Positions 1 to 5,198 of a DNA stretch of 5,198 nt are shown piece after piece. This DNA is from an uncultured Eubacteriales bacterium. Lineage in GTDB: Bacteria; Bacillota; Clostridia; Peptostreptococcales; Anaerovoracaceae. Location: the NCBI GenBank assembly GCA_902766915.1, contig CACXFN010000128.1, positions 1 through 5,198 on the forward strand, read 5' to 3'. The stretch's first letter is position 1. Each line of letters begins with the position of its first letter. Made by a program: the position numbers and the translations under genes. The notes under the pieces were generated by a model that made no database searches, had not been told where the DNA came from, and saw only the letters and a list, made by a program, of their open reading frames with translations.

Positions 1-71
1 CATTAAATAACAACAAGTAACATCAGGAAACAACCACTATTAGTACTGCTTAAACATTCATAAAAAAACCA

Positions 72-101
72 TTGAAAATACAGATAAATGTGGTATATAT
101 T
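72..101 (+). promoter_or_regulatory. Probable sigma-A promoter of the lipoprotein gene
   Basis: A TTGAAA -35 box at 72-77 is followed after 16 bp by TATATA at 94-99, which is preceded by TG at 91-92 and so forms an extended -10 element (TGnTATATA). An overlapping alternative -10 is TATATT at 96-101, with an 18-bp spacer. Transcription would start near 106, giving a short leader of about 36 nt before the lipoprotein start codon. The remaining upstream DNA, 1-71, is AT-rich; I see no gene, terminator or structured RNA in it. This is a consensus match by eye only. Confidence 0.6.
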
Positions 102-130
102 AATTGATTAACGATTTGTTTTTTTAAAAA

Positions 131-135
131 AGGAG
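131..135 (+). promoter_or_regulatory. Ribosome-binding site of the lipoprotein gene
   Basis: AGGAG lies 6 nt upstream of the ATG at 142. The spacing is near ideal and supports this start codon, which also gives a complete lipoprotein signal peptide. Confidence 0.85.
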
Positions 136-141
136 AATCAA

Positions 142-1089
142 ATGACTAAGAAGGGAAGTTGGGTAAGAAAGATAGCAGTTGTTCTCATGGTGGTTATGGT
201 GTTCGCTATGACCGCTTGTGGGAATAAGGCCGAGGATTCAGGATCCGCAGGCAGTAGCGAACCGGTAAATAGCAGCGGAAAAACTATGGTTGAAGTATTG
301 ATGACAGCTGCTAAGAATATGGAAAATGCCGAGAGCATGACCTATAAATTCAATATGGATATGGGAATGAACGTCTTTGGAATGAAGATGGACAGCTTGA
401 TGGATGCAGATGTTAGAATCATTCAGGATCCTTTAACCATGGAAATGATAGGAAATATGGATATGGGTGACATGGGTAGCTATGGCATGGATATGTATGC
501 TGAAACCGAAAATGATCAGGTTGTCATGTACTCCGGCATTGAATTAGACGGTGATAAAACCTGGATGAAGAGTAATGTGGATATGGATTCTGCCGAACTC
601 TCCCAGTACAATGCACAGTCTAACATAAAGGTCTATCTAGAAAATGCTGAGAATTTCTCTGAAGTAGGAAAAGAGAATGTTGATGGTGTGGAGGCAGTCC
701 GCTTTGATGGAGTAGTAACAGGTGAATCCATAGGTGCGGTTCTGGAGGAATCCGGACTGCAAGAGCAGGTTGCAGCAATGGGTGTGGAAGACGCATCTGA
801 AATGTATAACGCAATGGGCGATATTCCTGTAAGTTTCTGGGTTGACACAGAGAATGAGATGATTGTAAAATACAATATCGACATGAGCGAATCCATGAAG
901 AATCTCATTGCCAAGGCTATGGAGGATGCGGAAGAGAATAAGGGAGAAGACGGTGAAGATATGAATCTGGCGGAACTCTTCTCAATCGACCGCGCTGTTA
1001 TAACCATCAATATCACAGGAATTAATAACGTGGATTCAATAGAGATTCCTCAGGACGCAAGGGATAATGCGGAAGAAATAAACTACTAA
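142..1089 (+). CDS. Met-rich acidic membrane lipoprotein, DUF6612/LppX-like
   Basis: This 315-residue protein is predicted to be exported and lipid-anchored on the outer face of the cytoplasmic membrane. Its N-terminus is a type II signal peptide: basic n-region (K3, K4, R9, K10), hydrophobic core of about residues 11-22, and lipobox M-T-A-C with the lipidated cysteine at C26. Residues 27-47 are a Gly/Ser-rich linker. The rest resembles the DUF6612/LppX-LolA-like lipoproteins of Firmicutes: alternating polar/hydrophobic strand segments, a 'KVYL..AENFSEVGKE' stretch near 163-178, a 'VDGVEAVRFDG' strand near 180-190 and 'VSFWVDTENEMIVKY' near 230-244. That family assignment comes from pattern memory and is tentative. 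The protein is strongly acidic and very rich in methionine (32 Met, 18 of them in residues 60-148), has no His, and its only Cys is the lipid anchor. It has its own promoter and ribosome-binding site. The symporter gene follows 54 bp downstream on the same strand. The ligand or partner is unknown. Confidence 0.85.
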   Translation: MTKKGSWVRKIAVVLMVVMVFAMTACGNKAEDSGSAGSSEPVNSSGKTMVEVLMTAAKNMENAESMTYKFNMDMGMNVFGMKMDSLMDADVRIIQDPLTMEMIGNMDMGDMGSYGMDMYAETENDQVVMYSGIELDGDKTWMKSNVDMDSAELSQYNAQSNIKVYLENAENFSEVGKENVDGVEAVRFDGVVTGESIGAVLEESGLQEQVAAMGVEDASEMYNAMGDIPVSFWVDTENEMIVKYNIDMSESMKNLIAKAMEDAEENKGEDGEDMNLAELFSIDRAVITINITGINNVDSIEIPQDARDNAEEINY

Positions 1090-1099
1090 TAAACTACTA
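1077..1099 (+). repeat. 11-bp tandem duplication over the lipoprotein stop codon
   Basis: Two adjacent copies of ATAAACTACTA (1078-1088 and 1089-1099), plus one further matching base at 1077, form a period-11 tandem repeat. The stop codon TAA at 1087-1089 is built from the end of copy one and the first base of copy two. With a single copy the reading frame would end at the same residue with TAG, so the duplication leaves the protein unchanged and lengthens the gap to the symporter gene. Confidence 0.8.
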
Positions 1100-1143
1100 G
1101 TTTCAATAATGTCGAAATTTCAAGAGAGAAGCGTAATTAGTCA

Positions 1144-2682
1144 ATGAAGATTGTAGTATTAATAGCATATTTTGCTGTACTTATTGGCATTGGTTTTTAC
1201 TCCAGAAAGCATGCCACAGACGTACACGGATTTGTTCTTGGTGGAAGGTCCGTAGGCCCATGGCTTACGGCCTTTGCTTATGGAACATCTTATTTTAGCG
1301 CAGTTGTATTTGTAGGCTATGCAGGCCAATTTGGATGGAAATATGGTATCGCTGCTACCTGGGCTGGTATAGGCAATGCGCTTATTGGATCTCTAATGGC
1401 ATGGGTTATTTTAGGCCGTAGAACCAGGCTAATGACACAGCAATTGGATTCTGCCACCATGCCGGAATTCTTTGGAAAGAGATTTGACAGTAAACCCATT
1501 AAAACCATCGCCTCCATAATAATATTCTTATTCCTTATTCCATATACAGCATCCCTTTATAACGGTCTATCAAGGCTTTTCGCCATGGCATTTAGCATTG
1601 ATTATTCCATTTGCATAGTGCTAATGGCTATACTTACCGGTATTTACGTGATTGCCGGTGGTTATATGGCAACAGCGATAAATGACTTCATTCAGGGGTT
1701 GATTATGCTGGTGGGAATAATCGTCATAATAGCTGCGGTTTTAGCCAGCAAAGGTGGCCTCATGGCCTCATTGGATGGACTGGCTCAGGTAATTGATCCT
1801 GAAGTATCTGAAACGCCGGGAATATTTAATTCTTTCCTGGGACCAGATCCCTTGAATCTCCTTTTTGTGGTTCTTTTGACTTCCCTTGGAACCTGGGGAC
1901 TTCCTCAGATGGTTCAGAAATTCTATGCAATAAAAGATGAACAGTCCATAAAAAAAGGGACTATCATTTCCACTCTCTTTGCCTTTGTGGTGGCAGGAGG
2001 TTGTTATTTCTTAGGGGGATTTGGTAGATTGTTTGGAGATCAGGTAGACCTTGCCTCAGGGGGGTATGACTCTATAGTTCCGACCATGCTTTCAAATTTG
2101 AGCCCTGCATTAATAGCATTGGTGGTAATTCTGGTATTATCTGCATCTATGTCAACGCTATCTTCCCTGGTTATAGCGTCGGCGTCTACCATTACAATTG
2201 ATTTCATAAAGGGCTTTATTAGCCGAGGCTTTGATGAAAAGAAGCAATTGATAACCATAAGGCTATTTATCGTTGTTTTTATTGCAATATCTGCAATCAT
2301 CGCATTAATACAATATAAAAGCAATGTTACATTTATTGCACAGCTAATGGGCATATCCTGGGGAGCGCTGGCTGGTGCCTTCCTGGCTCCATTCCTATAT
2401 TCCCTCTATTGGAAAGGAACAACCAAGGCCGCCTGTTATGTAAGCTTTATAATTGGTGTAGGGCTTATGCTTGTAAATATGTTTGCAAGAACAGCTTTGC
2501 CAACACTAATTCAATCGCCAATAAACTGTGGAGTAATAGCCATGGTTTTAGGGCTATTGATAGTTCCGCTAGTCAGTCTGGTTACTAAGAAACCGGATAA
2601 ATCATTGGTGGATGATGCTTTTAGCTGCTATAACAGAATGGCATATGTGCATGTAACCACATCCTTACCGGATGAGGAGTAG
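1144..2682 (+). CDS. Sodium:solute symporter (SSS family, PutP-like fold)
   Basis: This 512-residue integral membrane protein belongs to the sodium:solute symporter family, which couples Na+ entry to uptake of amino acids, sugars, sialic acid, pantothenate or similar solutes. About 13 hydrophobic helices can be read: 2-19, 40-60, 70-90, 119-138, 150-172, 180-201, 237-254, 273-293, 320-345, 371-390, 397-420, 428-447 and 458-480. A hydrophilic C-terminal tail of about 30 residues follows. Family hallmarks are 'GGYMATAINDFIQ' at 172-184 (compare PutP 'GGFLAVSWTDFVQ') and 'LSASMSTLSS' at 332-341, whose A334/S337/T338 match the Na+-site residues A337/S340/T341 of E. coli PutP. By my alignment, Y50 takes the place of PutP's essential D55, so proline is not an assured substrate. 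The ATG at 1144 is chosen because an in-frame TAG lies two codons upstream and the first helix begins at once. The ribosome-binding site is weak (GAGAG at 1124-1128, 15 nt upstream), and no promoter or terminator is evident in the 54-bp gap after the lipoprotein gene, so co-transcription is likely. The substrate cannot be named from sequence. Confidence 0.93.
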   Translation: MKIVVLIAYFAVLIGIGFYSRKHATDVHGFVLGGRSVGPWLTAFAYGTSYFSAVVFVGYAGQFGWKYGIAATWAGIGNALIGSLMAWVILGRRTRLMTQQLDSATMPEFFGKRFDSKPIKTIASIIIFLFLIPYTASLYNGLSRLFAMAFSIDYSICIVLMAILTGIYVIAGGYMATAINDFIQGLIMLVGIIVIIAAVLASKGGLMASLDGLAQVIDPEVSETPGIFNSFLGPDPLNLLFVVLLTSLGTWGLPQMVQKFYAIKDEQSIKKGTIISTLFAFVVAGGCYFLGGFGRLFGDQVDLASGGYDSIVPTMLSNLSPALIALVVILVLSASMSTLSSLVIASASTITIDFIKGFISRGFDEKKQLITIRLFIVVFIAISAIIALIQYKSNVTFIAQLMGISWGALAGAFLAPFLYSLYWKGTTKAACYVSFIIGVGLMLVNMFARTALPTLIQSPINCGVIAMVLGLLIVPLVSLVTKKPDKSLVDDAFSCYNRMAYVHVTTSLPDEE

Positions 2683-2690
2683 AATAAAGT

Positions 2691-3584
2691 CTATGGTGCC
2701 ACCACTGTGGATTTGATATTGACCAATACCTGTGAATAGGGTGGAACTGACTTGGTGACGAAGGCAGAACCTCCGATAACGCTGTCATGGCCGATTACCG
2801 TATCTCCGCCTAGGATTGCTGCACCTGCATAGAGCGTCACATTATCTTCAATGGTAGGATGACGCTTGGAGCCCTTTAGGGACTGTCCATCCTTAGTGGA
2901 AAGAGCTCCGATTGTCACACCCTGATAAACCTTAACGTGTTTTCCGATATCTGAGGTCTCACCGATTACGATTCCGGTGGCGTGATCTATAAAAAAGTAT
3001 TTATCTATATTGGCTCCGGGATGAATATCTACCCCTGTTACGCTGTGGGCGTGCTCGCTCATTAGGCGAGGAATATAAGGAACTTTTAGCTTTTCCAATT
3101 CATGAGCCAATCTGTGCACCGTGGTGGCATAGAGTCCGGGGTATGCCAGGACGATCTCCACCTTATCAAAGGCTGCAGGATCTCCATCAAAGGTTGCATC
3201 AATATCCGTGTCCAAGTATTCTCTAACTTTAGGAATTTGTTTAAAAAACTCTGTGCAGATATCTTCTGCGGCTTTACGACGATCATCCTTAGATGCATCC
3301 ATGTAACGTGGATCATTCACCAGAACTATTTCTATCTGTCTGGATAGGTCGCATATCACATCTTCAATCATAGCTGCCAGCATATGCTTTGCCTTAGTCG
3401 GGGTATAATTGGCATCTCTGTAATAACCGGGATAGAGAATCTGCAATAATTTCTGTAGGATATCATTCACTATATCCTGGTCCGGCTGACCGAAGAAATC
3501 CATACGATCAATTTCTCTACCTTGCTCATAATCATTAAAAATGGCATCAACTATTTCATCTACATTACAACGCTTCTCATTCAT
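2691..3584 (-). CDS. cysE: Serine O-acetyltransferase (EpsC/CysE type)
   Basis: This cytoplasmic enzyme transfers acetyl from acetyl-CoA to L-serine to give O-acetylserine, which a CysK-type sulfhydrylase turns into cysteine. It has 297 residues: a mainly helical N-terminal region (about 1-175) and a left-handed beta-helix of hexapeptide repeats (about 180-280). Catalytic residues match E. coli CysE: D186 in 'VDIHP' (D143), D200-H201 in 'DHATG' (D157/H158) and H242 in 'RHP' (H193). The 'GETSDIGKHVKVYQGVTIGALS' stretch is typical of the family. The long N-terminus and the 'VPPYSQV' ending fit the roughly 300-residue form often annotated EpsC in Clostridia and Bacteroidetes. The C-terminus stops soon after the beta-helix, at ...VVAP. 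It lacks the E. coli tail ending in Ile that inserts into CysK, so the classical cysteine synthase complex is unlikely. The ATG at 3584 has GGAG 6 nt upstream. The gene is convergent with the symporter gene (8-bp gap) and divergent from the EF-G-like gene. Confidence 0.95.
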   Translation of the reverse strand: MNEKRCNVDEIVDAIFNDYEQGREIDRMDFFGQPDQDIVNDILQKLLQILYPGYYRDANYTPTKAKHMLAAMIEDVICDLSRQIEIVLVNDPRYMDASKDDRRKAAEDICTEFFKQIPKVREYLDTDIDATFDGDPAAFDKVEIVLAYPGLYATTVHRLAHELEKLKVPYIPRLMSEHAHSVTGVDIHPGANIDKYFFIDHATGIVIGETSDIGKHVKVYQGVTIGALSTKDGQSLKGSKRHPTIEDNVTLYAGAAILGGDTVIGHDSVIGGSAFVTKSVPPYSQVLVNIKSTVVAP

Positions 3585-3590
3585 AAAAAA

Positions 3591-3594
3591 CTCC
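3591..3594 (-). promoter_or_regulatory. Ribosome-binding site of the serine acetyltransferase gene
   Basis: Read on the minus strand, GGAG lies 6 nt upstream of the ATG whose first base is at 3584. It supports that start. Confidence 0.8.
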
Positions 3595-3687
3595 GTAAAA
3601 TTATTTGTATTATCGGCCGGTTAATGGCCATAAGTGAGGTAAACCCTATTATTGATTTGTGTATTTTTGTGACGCTTTCATAGGTGA

Positions 3688-3717
3688 ATCATACCATAAA
3701 AAATCAAGTTGTGGAAA
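3688..3717 (-). promoter_or_regulatory. Probable promoter of the serine acetyltransferase gene
   Basis: On the minus strand, a TTTCCA -35-like box (3717-3712) is followed by an 18-bp spacer and TATGAT (3693-3688). A TG two bases upstream of that box gives an extended -10 (TGGTATGAT, 3696-3688). Transcription would start near 3681, leaving a leader of about 97 nt. I see no T-box element (no antiterminator-like GGTGG sequence), no S-box and no leader terminator with a U tract. The -35 box overlaps that of the divergent promoter by three bases. Confidence 0.55.
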
Positions 3718-3737
3718 GATTGTTTTTTTGATACAAT
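3709..3737 (+). promoter_or_regulatory. Probable promoter of the EF-G-like gene
   Basis: TTGTGG (3709-3714), a 17-bp spacer and TACAAT (3732-3737) form a sigma-A-type promoter. A TG at 3729-3730 gives an extended -10 (TGATACAAT). The -35 is poor (3 of 6), so the extended -10 probably carries recognition. Transcription would start near 3744, leaving an AT-rich leader of about 90 nt. Confidence 0.55.
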
Positions 3738-3785
3738 AGTTAGGTACGTGATGTTTTATCAATATTATGCATAGATAACCATATT

Positions 3786-3816
3786 TATTTAAATAATTAA
3801 ATATCTAAAAGATATT
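3786..3816 (+). repeat. Two overlapping AT-rich inverted repeats in the EF-G-like gene leader
   Basis: TATTTAA (3786-3792) and TTAAATA (3797-3803) form a perfect 7-bp inverted repeat with a 4-nt loop. AATATC (3800-3805) and GATATT (3811-3816) form a perfect 6-bp inverted repeat with a 5-nt loop. They share 3800-3803, so the two hairpins exclude each other. The second ends 4 nt before the AGGAGG ribosome-binding site. Both are almost all A-T pairs, so stability in RNA would be low. They could be an operator, a weak translational switch or chance in AT-rich DNA. Confidence 0.45.
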
Positions 3817-3820
3817 GTAT

Positions 3821-3826
3821 AGGAGG
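3821..3826 (+). promoter_or_regulatory. Strong ribosome-binding site of the EF-G-like gene
   Basis: A consensus AGGAGG lies 7 nt upstream of the ATG at 3834. This fixes the start codon and suggests efficient translation. Confidence 0.9.
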
Positions 3827-3833
3827 AATATAA

Positions 3834-5198
3834 ATGAAAAGCTACACAAGCGAAAAAATCAGAAACGTTGCTTTACTTGGTCATGGCGGTACCGGTAAAA
3901 CAACATTCCTGGAGGCAGCCCTCCTGGAGACCGGGGTTACAAAGAAAATGGGAAAAGTAGAGGACGGAAATACCGTATCTGACTACGATAAAATGGAGAT
4001 TGAAAAGGGATATTCAATCAATACATCCATCGTACCAATTGAATGGAAGGACACTAAGATTAACTTCATCGATACACCGGGTTACTTCGACTTTGTTGGC
4101 GAAGTAAACGCCGCTCTTAGAGCAGCTGAAGCAGCTGTAATCATGGTGGATGCCGGATCCGGAATTCAGGTTGGAACAGAGGCTGCTTGGAACGCTTGTG
4201 AGAGAACCGGAACTCCCAGATTTGTAGTAATCAATAAAAGGGATAAGGATGAGTTCAGCTTTGATGATACATTGGCAACTCTCCAGGGTAAGTTTGGAAC
4301 AAAGCTGGTTGCAATGCAGTGGCCCCTTGGAGACGTAGATGACTCCCTGAAAGAAGCTATAGCAGAATCCGATGAAGAGTTAATGGAAAAATACTTTGAA
4401 GGGGAAGATTTCACCGAAGATGAAATTAAGCATGGATTAGCCATGGGTATTGCCCAGGGTAGCATCGTTCCTGTATGCACATCTATCTTCCAGATGAACC
4501 AGAGTGTAGCAGGAATCCTTGATTTGCTGGTAGCATGCGTACCTAATCCTTTGCAGCACGGAAGCTATAAAGCAACCAATGGTGCAGGAGAGGAAATCGA
4601 AGTTAAAACCACCAAGGATGGAGCATGTTCCGCATTCGTATTTAAGACAATCGTTGACCCCTTTGTTGGAAAAATCTCTGTTATGAAGGTTGTAACAGGA
4701 ACTCTAACAGGTGGTGCAGAAATGTACAATTCCAGAGCAGAGAAGCCGGAAAGACTTGGTAAGCCTTTCGTACTCCGCGGTAAAGAGCAGACAGAAATGG
4801 CTTCTGCAGAGGCTGGTGACATTATTGCGGTAGCAAAACTGCAATACACTCAGTCCGGAGATACACTTTGCGATAAAAACAATATTGTGAATTACTCACC
4901 ACTTGATATTCCATCACCGACGTACTACATAGCTATTGAAGCAGTAGATAAGAACGATGAAGACAAAGTTGGAACTGGTCTTTCCAGATTGAGAGAAGAG
5001 GATCCGTCCATCGCAGTAGATAGAAATGCTGAGACACATCAGACGTTAATCGGTGGACAGGGAGACATTCAGTTGGGAATCTTGATGGCTAAACTGAAGG
5101 ATCGTTTCGGTGTAAACGTTAAGACTGTTCCCCAGAGAATTGCATACAGAGAAACAATCAAGGGTCAGGCAGAAGTTCAGGGTAAGCATAAGAAGCAA
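3834..5198 (+). CDS. fusA: Elongation factor G-like GTPase (EF-G2 type), 3' end missing
   Basis: Open from the ATG at 3834 to the window edge, this frame gives 455 codons of a protein expected to be about 690 long. It is an EF-G-like translational GTPase. EF-G drives mRNA-tRNA translocation on the ribosome; the exact role of this paralogue is unproven. Visible parts are P-loop GHGGTGKTT (16-24), switch I 'EKGYSINTS' (57-65), switch II DTPGYFDF (80-87), NKRD (134-137), a G5-like 'CTSIF' (215-219), domain II (about 264-346, ending 'SGDTLCD'), domain III (about 360-435) and the first residues of domain IV ('EVQGKHKKQ', matching E. coli 'DVEGKHAKQ'). Departures from canonical EF-G are Y84 for the catalytic His, S61 for the switch-I Thr, GG for the usual residues after GH in the P-loop, and a G' region about 40 residues shorter. 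These changes, together with the lack of rpsL/rpsG upstream, point to the EF-G2 paralogue (often labelled fusA2) and away from the main str-operon fusA. It has its own promoter and a strong ribosome-binding site, and is divergent from the acetyltransferase gene. Confidence 0.92.
   Translation, partial: MKSYTSEKIRNVALLGHGGTGKTTFLEAALLETGVTKKMGKVEDGNTVSDYDKMEIEKGYSINTSIVPIEWKDTKINFIDTPGYFDFVGEVNAALRAAEAAVIMVDAGSGIQVGTEAAWNACERTGTPRFVVINKRDKDEFSFDDTLATLQGKFGTKLVAMQWPLGDVDDSLKEAIAESDEELMEKYFEGEDFTEDEIKHGLAMGIAQGSIVPVCTSIFQMNQSVAGILDLLVACVPNPLQHGSYKATNGAGEEIEVKTTKDGACSAFVFKTIVDPFVGKISVMKVVTGTLTGGAEMYNSRAEKPERLGKPFVLRGKEQTEMASAEAGDIIAVAKLQYTQSGDTLCDKNNIVNYSPLDIPSPTYYIAIEAVDKNDEDKVGTGLSRLREEDPSIAVDRNAETHQTLIGGQGDIQLGILMAKLKDRFGVNVKTVPQRIAYRETIKGQAEVQGKHKKQ

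Noticed and set aside
1..71. Possible end of an upstream gene or its terminator
   Set aside because: No coding frame with recognisable content and no stem-plus-T-tract structure is visible.
1114..1121. GAAATTTC palindrome between lipoprotein and symporter genes
   Set aside because: Eight bases is too short to call an operator or terminator in AT-rich DNA.
3102..3347. 81-residue open frame on the plus strand inside the serine acetyltransferase gene
   Set aside because: It lies wholly antisense to a gene with intact catalytic motifs, has no convincing ribosome-binding site and shows no recognisable domain. The same applies to the other opposite-strand open frames within the lipoprotein, symporter and EF-G-like genes.
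3615..3629. GGCC-7 nt-GGCC stem in the acetyltransferase leader, considered as a terminator or attenuator
   Set aside because: The stem is only 4 bp, extends no further on either side and has no adjacent U tract.
3585..3681. T-box or S-box riboswitch in the acetyltransferase leader
   Set aside because: The leader is only about 97 nt, with no antiterminator-like GGTGG element and no terminator followed by U residues.
3756..3778. TTATC...GATAA inverted repeat early in the EF-G-like leader
   Set aside because: It has 5-bp arms around a 13-nt gap in AT-rich DNA, well within chance expectation.

Overview
The window looks like ordinary chromosomal DNA from a low-to-moderate GC, Gram-positive anaerobe, most likely a clostridial (Lachnospiraceae-type) bacterium. 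The signs are strong AGGAG/GGAG/AGGAGG ribosome-binding sites, TGn-extended -10 promoters, AT-rich leaders, a lipoprotein with a classical lipobox, an EpsC-type serine acetyltransferase and an EF-G-like paralogue of the kind common in Clostridia. The taxon is inferred from sequence style and recalled family features, not from a search.

Layout: (1) 1-141 is a leader with a promoter and ribosome-binding site for (2) a methionine-rich, acidic lipoprotein of unknown function (142-1089, +). (3) A 54-bp gap carrying an 11-bp tandem repeat leads to a sodium:solute symporter (1144-2682, +), probably co-transcribed with the lipoprotein. (4) Only 8 bp away, and convergent with it, is a serine O-acetyltransferase (2691-3584, -), the first step of cysteine synthesis from serine. 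(5) A 249-bp divergent intergenic region holds two back-to-back promoters whose -35 boxes overlap. (6) An EF-G-like translational GTPase (3834 to beyond 5198, +) runs off the right edge in early domain IV.

The genes do not form one obvious pathway. The lipoprotein and symporter may be an envelope or transport pair. The acetyltransferase and the EF-G-like gene share a promoter region and could be co-regulated. I found no mobile element, CRISPR array, RNA gene or defence system.

The most notable points are in the EF-G-like protein. It has Tyr in place of the switch-II catalytic His, Ser in place of the switch-I Thr, and a G' subdomain about 40 residues shorter than that of E. coli EF-G. The unusually Met-rich lipoprotein and the overlapping divergent promoters come next. 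Nothing here clearly amounts to a new multi-gene system.
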